A stretch of 64,000 nt of DNA from Sphingomonas sp. NFR15 (GTDB lineage Bacteria > Pseudomonadota > Alphaproteobacteria > Sphingomonadales > Sphingomonadaceae), in NCBI RefSeq assembly GCF_900103265.1, contig NZ_FMWX01000003.1, positions 310,001 through 374,000 on the forward strand, given 5' to 3'. Under the pieces are notes generated by a model. The model had not been told where the DNA came from. It made no database searches and was given only the letters and a program-made list of their open reading frames with translations. Of this stretch, positions 1 through 6,715 are shown piece after piece; the first letter of the stretch is position 1, and the number at the start of each line of letters is the position of its first letter. Both the position numbers and the translations under genes were made by a program.

Positions 1-89
1 CTCAGCAGCACGCGGTAGCCGGCCTGTGCGGACACCTGCGCGATTCCCGCGCCCATCTGGCCTGCGCCGATCACACCCACTGCTTGCAT
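1..89 (-). CDS. 3-hydroxyacyl-CoA (3-hydroxybutyryl-CoA) dehydrogenase, N-terminal fragment
   Basis: Only the first ~29 codons are in the window; the gene runs off the left edge. The ATG lies at 87-89. The peptide begins MQAVGVIGAGQMGAGIAQV, the dinucleotide-binding GxGxMGxGIA signature of NAD(P)-dependent 3-hydroxyacyl-CoA dehydrogenases of fatty-acid or polyhydroxybutyrate metabolism. The family is clear from this fingerprint; the exact substrate cannot be judged from so short a piece. Confidence 0.75.
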   Translation of the reverse strand, partial: MQAVGVIGAGQMGAGIAQVSAQAGYRVLL

Positions 90-176
90 CGTCCGGCCCT
101 TCGCCTAAGAAATCCTCGCGCAAGCTTTAGCGGCATTTCGCCGACCTGCCAGCCGCTATGAAGGGGCCGTGTACCG

Positions 177-1178
177 ATGTCTGCTCTCGCGCTCCTGCTG
201 ACGGTGGCGCTTCCCGTGACCGCGGCGCCGGTCAAGCCCGGTCCGTTCGCGACCTTCGGCGATTGGGCGGTGGCGTGCGACAACGCCAACCGCTGCACGC
301 TCAGCACGCTCGATCCCGAGGAAGGCGCGCCGCCGAGCGAGGTGTTCACGGTGATGCGCGAGGCGGGGTCGCCGGGCCGCTGGAAACTGTGGCTGACCGC
401 GCGCACCGACGAGGATCCGTTCGCGATCGAGATCGGCGGCGAGCAGGTCGGCGGGCCGTTCCGCGCCACGCCCGACGGCGCGACCATCGAAGGCGCGACC
501 GCGCGCGAGATCGCCGCCGCGCTGCCGGGCGCGCGGCGCATCGCCGTGGTCGACGGGACGGGGCGCGAGCTGGCGCGGATCTCGCCGGACGGACTCGATG
601 CGGCGCTGCGCTACATGGACGGCGTGCAAGGTCGCGCGGGCACGGTGACGGCGACGATCGCGCGCGGCCGCAAGCCGGAGCGCTCGGTTCCGCCGGCGCC
701 CGCCCTGCCGATCGTCCCGGTGGCGCGGCCGGTCGGCCATCCGCCGGTGCTGACGCAGGCCCGGATCAAGGCGTTGCGGCGGCGCGCCAAATGCCCCGTC
801 ATGCGCGGCACCGCGAAGGCGCAGGTGTATTCGCTCGATCATGTGCGCAACGTCGTGCTGGTGCCGTGCCGCACGACCGGCGACAACCCAACCGAGGCGG
901 TGTTCCTGCTCGACAAGGGCGTCGCCCGTCCCGCCCGGCTCGATGCGACGCCGGGGCTCGATGGATGGACGCGTGTGCCGCGCGTCACCAACGGGAGCTA
1001 TTCGAACGGTTCGCTCTATAGTTACGCCCGCAAGGCGCGGGATGGCGATTGCGGCGTGTCGCAGCACTTCCTTTGGGACGGGCATCTGTTCCGGCTGATC
1101 GAGCAGGCGCAGATGGATGTGTGCCGGGGCAACACGACGTTTCTCAACACCTGGCGGGTGCGGCTGCAGACGAAATAG
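177..1178 (+). CDS. DUF1176-family exported protein
   Basis: The 333-residue protein starts with a short signal peptide (hydrophobic residues 3-16, Ala-rich cleavage region). It then runs into a segment FGDWAVACDNANRCTL, typical of the DUF1176 family of secreted proteins of unknown function. Several cysteines (in the N-terminal CDNANRC, in AKCPV, VPCR, GDCGVS and MDVCRG) suggest disulphides in the periplasm. It is converging with egtD (3 bp gap to the egtD stop) and has no obvious functional link to it. Family assignment is from sequence style and is moderately secure; no enzymatic role is known or visible. Confidence 0.7.
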   Translation: MSALALLLTVALPVTAAPVKPGPFATFGDWAVACDNANRCTLSTLDPEEGAPPSEVFTVMREAGSPGRWKLWLTARTDEDPFAIEIGGEQVGGPFRATPDGATIEGATAREIAAALPGARRIAVVDGTGRELARISPDGLDAALRYMDGVQGRAGTVTATIARGRKPERSVPPAPALPIVPVARPVGHPPVLTQARIKALRRRAKCPVMRGTAKAQVYSLDHVRNVVLVPCRTTGDNPTEAVFLLDKGVARPARLDATPGLDGWTRVPRVTNGSYSNGSLYSYARKARDGDCGVSQHFLWDGHLFRLIEQAQMDVCRGNTTFLNTWRVRLQTK

Positions 1179-1181
1179 CGG

Positions 1182-2159
1182 TCACGGCGCGAGCCGGTTC
1201 GGCTGGGCTTCGGCGAGGATCACGGCGAAGAGATCGTCGGGATCGGTCCATTCGGCGATCGGTGTCCAGCCGCCGGCGTGGAGCAGGACGCGCGCGTCGC
1301 GCGGGCCGTATTTGTGGCTGTTCTCGGTGTGGATCGTCTCGCCGGCGGCCATCGTGAACGCGTGGCCGTCGATCGTGAAGGCGATATCGGCCTGCGCCTC
1401 CAGGTGCATTTCGATGCGCGCGCGATCGTCGTTCCAGCGCGCAACGTGGCGAAAGTCGTCCACAGGAAGCGTGGCGGCGAGTTCGTGGTTGATGCGATCC
1501 AACAGGTTGCGGTTGAAGGCGGCGGTGACGCCGGCGGCGTCGTCATAGGCGGCGGTGAGCACGCCCGCGTCCTTGATCCGGTCCATGCCGATCAGCAGCA
1601 TCGCACCCTCTCCTAGCGACTGCTTCATCGCGCGCAGGAGATCGACCGACGAGGCGGGCACCATGTTGCCGATCGTCGAGCCGGGGAAGAAGCCGAGCTT
1701 GGGCGCGTCGGCGATCTGCGCGGGCAAGTTGATCGGGCGGAGGAAATCACCTTCGACCGGCAGCACGGTCAGCCCAGGGAAGGCGCCGGCGATGACCGCC
1801 GAGGATTCGCGGAGGAAATCGCCCGAAATGTCGATCGGCACATAGGCGGACGGATCGAGCGCGCGCAGCACGATCGGCGTCTTCATCGACGATCCCGAGC
1901 CGAATTCGACCAGCGCGCGGCCCGGCCCGGCGAGCGCGGCGACCTCGGGCGCGATGCGGCGCAGGATCGCGGTTTCGGTGCGGGTGGGGTAATATTCGGG
2001 CAGATCGGTGATCGCTTCGAACAGTTCCGAGCCACGCCGATCGTAGAACCAGCGCGCCGGAATCGCGCGCGGGCGCATCTTGAACCCGCGCAGCACGTCG
2101 GCGCGGAATGCCGGGTCCGCCAGGCTCGCCTGGCCGTCTTCGATTTCCTGCTTCAGCAT
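1182..2159 (-). CDS. egtD: L-histidine N(alpha)-methyltransferase (ergothioneine biosynthesis)
   Basis: The 325-residue protein should trimethylate L-histidine to hercynine with S-adenosylmethionine, the first step of ergothioneine synthesis. Visible family marks are YYPTRTE at 56-62, the SAM-binding LVEFGSGSS near 83-91 and FFPGSTIGN at 157-165. It starts at ATG 2157-2159, which shares one base with the egtB stop codon (TGATG), so the two are translationally coupled. The reading frame remains open upstream through egtB, but the family N-terminus and the overlap fix this start. Confidence 0.93.
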   Translation of the reverse strand: MLKQEIEDGQASLADPAFRADVLRGFKMRPRAIPARWFYDRRGSELFEAITDLPEYYPTRTETAILRRIAPEVAALAGPGRALVEFGSGSSMKTPIVLRALDPSAYVPIDISGDFLRESSAVIAGAFPGLTVLPVEGDFLRPINLPAQIADAPKLGFFPGSTIGNMVPASSVDLLRAMKQSLGEGAMLLIGMDRIKDAGVLTAAYDDAAGVTAAFNRNLLDRINHELAATLPVDDFRHVARWNDDRARIEMHLEAQADIAFTIDGHAFTMAAGETIHTENSHKYGPRDARVLLHAGGWTPIAEWTDPDDLFAVILAEAQPNRLAP

Positions 2160-3418
2160 CAGAGATCCTTGGCCAGACGCACGCCGGTGAACTGCCAGCG
2201 CTGGTGGGGATAGAAGAAGTTGCGGTAGCTCGCGCGCGCATGGCCGCGCGGCGTGGCGCAGGAACCGCCGCGCAGCACGAACTGGCCGCTCATGAACTTG
2301 CCGTTGTATTCGCCGACCGCGCCCTCGACGGGGCGGAAGCCGGGATAGGGGCGGAAGGCGCTGCCGGTCCATTCCCACACGTCGCCGAAGAATGCCGGGC
2401 CGCCCGGCGACGGGCGCGGCTCGACCGGCCCGGCGGCGTCGAGCTGGTTGCCGCCATCGGCATCGTGCGACGCGGCGGCGGCTTCCCATTCGAACTCGGT
2501 CGGCAGGCGCGCGCCCGCCCAGGTCGCATATGCGTCGGCTTCGTAGAGGCTGACATGGGTGACGGGCGCGGCGGGGTCGATCGGGCGGCGCCCGTCGAGA
2601 CCGAAGCGCGTCCACACGCCATCCCGCTGTTCCCAATAGAGCGGCGCGGCGATGCCCTCCGCCTTGACCCATGCCCAGCCGTCCGACAGCCAGTGGCGCG
2701 GCTCGGCATAGCCGCCATCGGCGATGAACGCGGCCCATTCGCCGTTGGTGACGGTGCGATCGGCGATCGCGTGTGGGGTCAGCAGCGACTTGTGGCGCGG
2801 CCCTTCGCTGTCGAAGGCGAAATGCGGATCGTCATGCCCGATCTCGACCACACCGCCGCCGTTTTCGATCCAGCCGACCGGTCCGGGCATCTCGACCGGC
2901 ACCTTGCGCGCGCCCGCCCAGATCGCGGGTTCGAGCGGGTTTTCCGACATCAGATGCAGGATGTCGGTGAGCAGCAATTCCTGATGCTGCTCCTCATGGT
3001 GGCAGCCCAGCCGCACCAGCTCGCGCGCGTCGTGCGGCAGGTGCGTCAGCGCGGCGACCAGCTCGGCATCGACATGCGCGCGGTAGGCGAGCACTTCATC
3101 GAGCGTCGGGCGCGTGACCATGCCGCGCCGCGCCCGGCTGTGGCGCTTGCCCTCCGCCTCGTAATAGCTGTTGAACAGGAACGGAAAGCGCTCGTCGAAA
3201 CGGTGATAGCCGGCGACGAAATCGCGCAGCACGAAGGTCTCGAAGAACCAGGTGGTGTGCGCGAGGTGCCATTTGGCGGGGGAGGCATCCTCCATCGACT
3301 GGACGGTCGCATCGGCATCCGACAACGGCGCGACGAGCGCGACGGTGAGATCCCGCACGGCCGCGAACCGCGCCGAAAGCGCCTCGGGAGACGGAGACAG
3401 GCCAAGCCGCGTTCTCAT
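2159..3418 (-). CDS. egtB: Ergothioneine biosynthesis protein EgtB (iron-dependent sulfoxide synthase)
   Basis: This 419-residue protein is predicted to join hercynine to a thiol donor with O2 to give the sulfoxide precursor of ergothioneine. The N-terminal DinB-like half carries iron-ligand histidines in WHLAHT (50-55) and HHEEQH (140-145). The C-terminal half is an FGE/sulfatase-modifying-factor fold ending in [10 protein letters not shown]...[12 protein letters not shown] chose ATG 3416-3418 because GGAGA lies about six bases upstream; an in-frame ATG at 3430 would add four residues. It is the upstream partner of egtD. No egtC- or egtE-like gene lies next to it, and whether it uses cysteine or gamma-glutamylcysteine cannot be read from context. 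Confidence 0.92.
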   Translation of the reverse strand: MRTRLGLSPSPEALSARFAAVRDLTVALVAPLSDADATVQSMEDASPAKWHLAHTTWFFETFVLRDFVAGYHRFDERFPFLFNSYYEAEGKRHSRARRGMVTRPTLDEVLAYRAHVDAELVAALTHLPHDARELVRLGCHHEEQHQELLLTDILHLMSENPLEPAIWAGARKVPVEMPGPVGWIENGGGVVEIGHDDPHFAFDSEGPRHKSLLTPHAIADRTVTNGEWAAFIADGGYAEPRHWLSDGWAWVKAEGIAAPLYWEQRDGVWTRFGLDGRRPIDPAAPVTHVSLYEADAYATWAGARLPTEFEWEAAAASHDADGGNQLDAAGPVEPRPSPGGPAFFGDVWEWTGSAFRPYPGFRPVEGAVGEYNGKFMSGQFVLRGGSCATPRGHARASYRNFFYPHQRWQFTGVRLAKDL

Positions 3419-3477
3419 GATGTTCTCCATATCGGCGCGTCGTCCGGGGTGTCAACCGGCCGCGCGCGGCCGCGTGG

Positions 3478-4050
3478 CTATTGGCGCGAGCCGCCCGGAA
3501 CCCACAAAACGTCGCCACCAGCCGTTTGGTTCACGTACCGGCTGGCGACGAACAGATAATCCGACAGGCGGTTGAGATAGGCGAGCGCCGCCGGGTTGAG
3601 CGGCACCTGCGCCGCCGCCGCGATCGCGGTGCGTTCGGCACGGCGGACGATCGCGCGCGCGAGGTGCAGCGCCGCGCCGGGCGCGCTCCCGCCGGGCAGG
3701 ATGAAGCTGGTGAGGGGGGCGAGCGTGTCGTTCATCGCGTCGATCTCGGCTTCGAGCCGCGCGACCTGTGCGGGCACGATCCGCAACGTCATCTCGGAGG
3801 GCGCGAAATCCTCGCCCGGCGTGGCGAGATCCGCACCGAGATCGAACAGATCGTTCTGGATGCGGGCGAGCGCGCCCGCCGCATCGGCACCGCCCAGCGC
3901 GACCACGGCGAGCCCGATCGCGCTGTTCGCCTCATCGACATCACCGATCGCGGCCATGCGCGGATCGGCCTTGGACACGCGCGAGCCGTCGACCAGCCCG
4001 GTGGTGCCGTCGTCGCCGGTGCGCGTGTAGATCTTGTTGAGCTTTACCAA
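3478..4050 (-). CDS. Cob(I)yrinic acid a,c-diamide / cob(I)alamin adenosyltransferase, PduO type
   Basis: The 190-residue protein should transfer the adenosyl group of ATP to cob(I)alamin, making coenzyme B12 in the cytoplasm. The N-terminal ATP-binding segment YTRTGDDGTTGL (8-19) and the helix ending SDYLFVASRYVN are PduO-family marks, and its length is usual for that family. It lies 13 bp downstream of the small membrane protein at 4064-4300 and 47 bp upstream of egtB on the same strand, so all four may share a transcript. There are no other cobalamin genes nearby. Confidence 0.92.
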   Translation of the reverse strand: MVKLNKIYTRTGDDGTTGLVDGSRVSKADPRMAAIGDVDEANSAIGLAVVALGGADAAGALARIQNDLFDLGADLATPGEDFAPSEMTLRIVPAQVARLEAEIDAMNDTLAPLTSFILPGGSAPGAALHLARAIVRRAERTAIAAAAQVPLNPAALAYLNRLSDYLFVASRYVNQTAGGDVLWVPGGSRQ

Positions 4051-4063
4051 GGGGGTGGCGCGA

Positions 4064-4300
4064 TCAGCTTCGCGTGCCGCCGAGGACCAGGATCAGCACG
4101 ATGATGAAGATCGCGATCGCCTGAAAGAAGATGCGGTACTGCATCATCCGGTTCGATTTGAGCGCGGATTCGCTGGGGCCGGTCTCGCCGCTGCGGGCGT
4201 CGGCGCTCGCGTTGAGCAGGAAGGTGGCGAGGCCCCGGATCAGCACGACCACCACCGCGATCATCGCCGCGATCAGCAAGATGGTGAGGAAAGTCATCAT
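4064..4300 (-). CDS. Small two-helix membrane protein, HIG1-domain / twin-TM type
   Basis: The protein is 78 residues with a hydrophobic helix at about 3-28, a short polar loop rich in Ser/Gly/Glu, then KSNRMMQYRIFFQ and a second hydrophobic helix to the C-terminus. The loop-plus-RMMQYR pattern resembles the HIG1/twin-transmembrane proteins found beside the cobalamin adenosyltransferase gene in many alphaproteobacteria. In mitochondria HIG1 proteins associate with respiratory complexes; a similar role here is only inference. Two ATGs (4298-4300, 4295-4297) are adjacent. Confidence 0.7.
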   Translation of the reverse strand: MMTFLTILLIAAMIAVVVVLIRGLATFLLNASADARSGETGPSESALKSNRMMQYRIFFQAIAIFIIVLILVLGGTRS

Positions 4301-4639
4301 GCGCGCCTAGACTCGAGTTCCGGATGCGAGCGTTCCCGATCGTTCGTGTCGGGCGAGATCGGGATGCCCTCGCGCGAGCGCGTGTGGCATGTCCCTCGAC
4401 TTCGCCCGGGACGAACGGGAGGGCGCACCCGTTGCGTGCGGGCTTATGTAGGCGCTCGCGGCGGCGATGCCAATGGGGCGCCGGGCGCGGGCTTGGTCGG
4501 CGGGTGTGATGCGGCTGGGTGCAACCGCTCCCCACCGTTCGTGTCGAGCGCAGTCGAGACACTTGGTGGAGTGTGTGGGGCACGTCCCTCGACTTCGCTC
4601 GGGACGAACGGGGGAGGGGGGCGTTGCGTGGCGTTGTGT
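4301..4639. repeat. Gene-free stretch with two REPIN-like inverted repeat elements
   Basis: This 339-bp gap between gluQ and the small membrane protein holds no convincing gene. It carries two imperfect inverted pairs of the repeat whose half-element begins CCGTTCGTCCCGAGCGAAGT: one at about 4341-4418 and one at 4535-4611. In each, the left arm reads inward and the right arm (CTCGACTTCGC...GACGAACGG) is its approximate reverse complement. The same family recurs at least six more times in the window. Confidence 0.75.
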
Positions 4640-5503
4640 TCAGGCGCTCGCGGCGGCGGTGCCGTCGGGGAGGCGGCCCGCGCGCAAGGCGGCGGCGAGC
4701 GCGATGCCGTCGGTGCCGCGGTCGCGCAGGGCCGCCAGCGTCGGGGCGCCGTCGCGCTTGGCGAGGCGTTTGCCGGCGGCGTCGGTCAGCAGCGGGTGGT
4801 GGTGGTAGCGCGGCGTCGGCAGGCCGAGCAGCGCCTGGAGCAGCCGGTGGACGTCGGTCGCGGCGAACAGATCGGCCCCGCGCACCACATCGGTCACGCC
4901 CTGCCACGCATCATCGACCGTCACCGCGAGGTGATAGCTCGCCGGAGCATCCTTGCGCGCGAGCACGACATCGCCGTGCGCCAGCGGATTGGCGGTGATG
5001 TCGCCGGCCTGCGCGTCGTCCCAGCCGAGCGGGCCGGTGCGCGCGACCGCCGCCGCCATGTCGATCCGCCAGCAATGCGGCGCGGCGGCGCGCGCGGCGG
5101 CATCCGCCGCCGACAGCCGGCGGCAGGTGCCGGGGTAGAGCGGACCATCGGGGCCGCCGTGCGGGGCGGAGAGGCTCGCGGCGATCTCGGCGCGGGTGCA
5201 GAAGCAGCGATAGAGCAGCCCCATGCCGCGCAGCCGGTCGAGCGCCGTCGTATAGGCGTCGAGCCGCGCCGACTGGCGCAGCGCCGGGCCATCCCATGTC
5301 AAGCCGAGCCAGCGCAGATCCTCCTCGATCCCGGCGATGAACTCTGGCCGGCTGCGCGTGCCGTCGATATCCTCGATCCGCAGCAGGACGCGTCCGCCGC
5401 GCGTGCGCGCGTGGTCGTGCGCGCGGATCGCGGAGGCGGCGTGGCCGATGTGGAGCCGCCCGGTCGGGCTGGGGGCGAACCGCGTGACGATCACGAAGTT
5501 CAC
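4640..5503 (-). CDS. gluQ: Glutamyl-Q tRNA(Asp) synthetase
   Basis: The 287-residue protein resembles a truncated glutamyl-tRNA synthetase catalytic domain and should attach glutamate to queuosine in tRNA(Asp). It has the class I HIGH motif at 18-21, a zinc site with C100, C102, Y123 and C127, and the KMSKS-equivalent LAKRDG near 247-252. It lacks the anticodon-binding C-terminal domain, as GluQRS enzymes do. It is divergent from the HNH gene. The 3' end abuts a REPIN-containing gap. Confidence 0.92.
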   Translation of the reverse strand: MNFVIVTRFAPSPTGRLHIGHAASAIRAHDHARTRGGRVLLRIEDIDGTRSRPEFIAGIEEDLRWLGLTWDGPALRQSARLDAYTTALDRLRGMGLLYRCFCTRAEIAASLSAPHGGPDGPLYPGTCRRLSAADAAARAAAPHCWRIDMAAAVARTGPLGWDDAQAGDITANPLAHGDVVLARKDAPASYHLAVTVDDAWQGVTDVVRGADLFAATDVHRLLQALLGLPTPRYHHHPLLTDAAGKRLAKRDGAPTLAALRDRGTDGIALAAALRAGRLPDGTAAASA

Positions 5504-5596
5504 ACCGGCCCTTGACCGCGAGTCGCGCGCTGTGCTGTCATCACCACGTCATCCTAGTGGGCGAATGCCGCGCAAGGAAGCGAGGGGAACGCGTAA

Positions 5597-6163
5597 GTGT
5601 ATCATCCCGACTTGATCCGCCACCCGGATAGCTGCCCGGCGCTGGTGCTGAACGCGGACTATACGCCGCTCAGCTATTATCCCTTGAGCATCTGGCCGTG
5701 GCAGACCGCGATCAAGGCGGTGTTCCTCGACCGGGTCGATATCGTCGCCGAATATGAGCGCGAGGTGCGCAGCCCGACCGCGAAGATCAAATTGCCCTCG
5801 GTGATCGCGCTCAAGCAATATGTGAAACCGAGCGCGTTCCCGGCGTTCACGCGCTTCAACCTGTTCCTGCGCGACAAGTTCGAATGCCAATATTGCGGCT
5901 GCGGGCGTGACCTGACCTTCGACCATATCATCCCGCGCGCGCAGGGTGGCCGCACGACCTGGGAGAATGTCGCCACCGCCTGCGCGCCGTGCAACCTCAA
6001 GAAGGGCGGTCGCACGCCCAAGCAGGCGGGCATGCCGCTCCACATCGAGGCGATCCGCCCGACGAGCTGGCAGTTGCAGGAGCACGGTCGGCGTTTCCCG
6101 CCCAACTTCCTGCACGCGACGTGGCGGGACTGGCTGTATTGGGACGTCGAGCTGGAGGCTTGA
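5597..6163 (+). CDS. HNH endonuclease family protein
   Basis: The 188-residue protein has the bacterial HNH fold in its second half: C97-x2-C100, then FDHIIPRAQGG with D109-H110, N124, and C129-x2-C132 followed by N133. The cysteine pairs form the structural zinc site. Its N-terminal LNADYTPLSYYPLSIWPW segment is typical of a widespread single-copy chromosomal HNH family in proteobacteria, not of a restriction enzyme. The start is GTG 5597-5599 with GAGGGG about ten bases upstream. There is no mobile-element context and the cellular role is unknown. Confidence 0.85.
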   Translation: MYHPDLIRHPDSCPALVLNADYTPLSYYPLSIWPWQTAIKAVFLDRVDIVAEYEREVRSPTAKIKLPSVIALKQYVKPSAFPAFTRFNLFLRDKFECQYCGCGRDLTFDHIIPRAQGGRTTWENVATACAPCNLKKGGRTPKQAGMPLHIEAIRPTSWQLQEHGRRFPPNFLHATWRDWLYWDVELEA

Positions 6164-6165
6164 TC

Positions 6166-6291
6166 CGTCGCCCCGGCGGAGGGCATCCCATCAAAGTCCT
6201 ACTTTGATGGGGCCCGGAGGCCGGGGCCGTTGCGTTTGGTTCGAGCCGCTCGCCAAATCATTCGGCGGCCCCGGCCTGCGCCGGGGCGACG
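6166..6291. repeat. 126-bp palindromic repeat, copy A (second copy lies inside ligD)
   Basis: The element begins CGTCGCCCCGGCG and ends with the exact reverse complement CGCCGGGGCGACG. Inside is a hairpin, CCATCAAAGT / ACTTTGATGG, with a three-base loop, followed by GC-rich direct matches to the 14966-15097 copy. It starts two bases after the stop of the HNH gene and ends six bases before the stop codon of the convergent small gene, filling the intergenic space almost completely. Confidence 0.8.
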
Positions 6292-6297
6292 ATCTGG

Positions 6298-6588
6298 TCA
6301 GAATGGGATTTTGAGCGTCACCTTGGCTTGCGGGTCGCCCAAGCGACCTTGATCGGCATGCGGCGAGACCGTGCTGCCGCCGGGTAGCTTCAGGCGGAAC
6401 TGGCGATCCTCGACATAGCGCTCGGGGAGCGGGCGCAGGCGGAAGCTCTCGTCGCGATCCTGCCGGCCGCAGACGACGATATCGCCGTTCGTATCGGTCG
6501 GGCAGGGGGCGGGTTGGCCGGCCGCCGGTGGCGGCGGGTCGGTCGAGTTGGGCGCGGCTTGCAGGAACATCGCCATCAGTCCAAGCAT
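6298..6588 (-). CDS. Small exported protein with 'DIVVCGR' motif, sphingomonad type
   Basis: The predicted protein has 96 residues. It starts with a short hydrophobic stretch (MLGLMAMFLQAAP), a Pro-rich linker, then CPTDTNGDIVVCGRQDRDE and a basic, Arg-rich C-terminal half. Proteins with this NGDIVVCGR box are common and unexplained in sphingomonads. ATG 6586-6588 has GAGGG six bases upstream; ATG 6601-6603 is an alternative. The two cysteines could form a disulphide. Function unknown. Confidence 0.6.
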   Translation of the reverse strand: MLGLMAMFLQAAPNSTDPPPPAAGQPAPCPTDTNGDIVVCGRQDRDESFRLRPLPERYVEDRQFRLKLPGGSTVSPHADQGRLGDPQAKVTLKIPF

Positions 6589-6648
6589 CGCTTGCCCTCG
6601 CATGGTGCGGTCCGCAGCATCGTCCCCGAACATGGCGGCAAGATGGTG

Positions 6649-6671
6649 ATCCTCTCTTTGCTGGAGAGGAT
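6649..6671. promoter_or_regulatory. Inverted repeat upstream of ppc
   Basis: ATCCTCTC (6649-6656) and GAGAGGAT (6664-6671) form a perfect 8-bp stem with a 7-base loop in the space between the divergent small gene and ppc. It could be an operator or a 5' leader hairpin. Nothing links it to a known regulator. Confidence 0.35.
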
Positions 6672-6715
6672 GGGTTGTCCTTGACCAACCCCCCACCGCG
6701 ATGCAGCATCGCCGC

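Noticed and set aside
1182..2738. Extension of the egtD frame upstream into egtB
   Set aside because: The open frame overlaps egtB out of frame; the EgtD family N-terminus and the TGATG overlap place the start at 2159.
5597..6163. HNH protein as a homing or restriction endonuclease
   Set aside because: It belongs to a chromosomal HNH family with no methylase, intron, intein or mobile context nearby.
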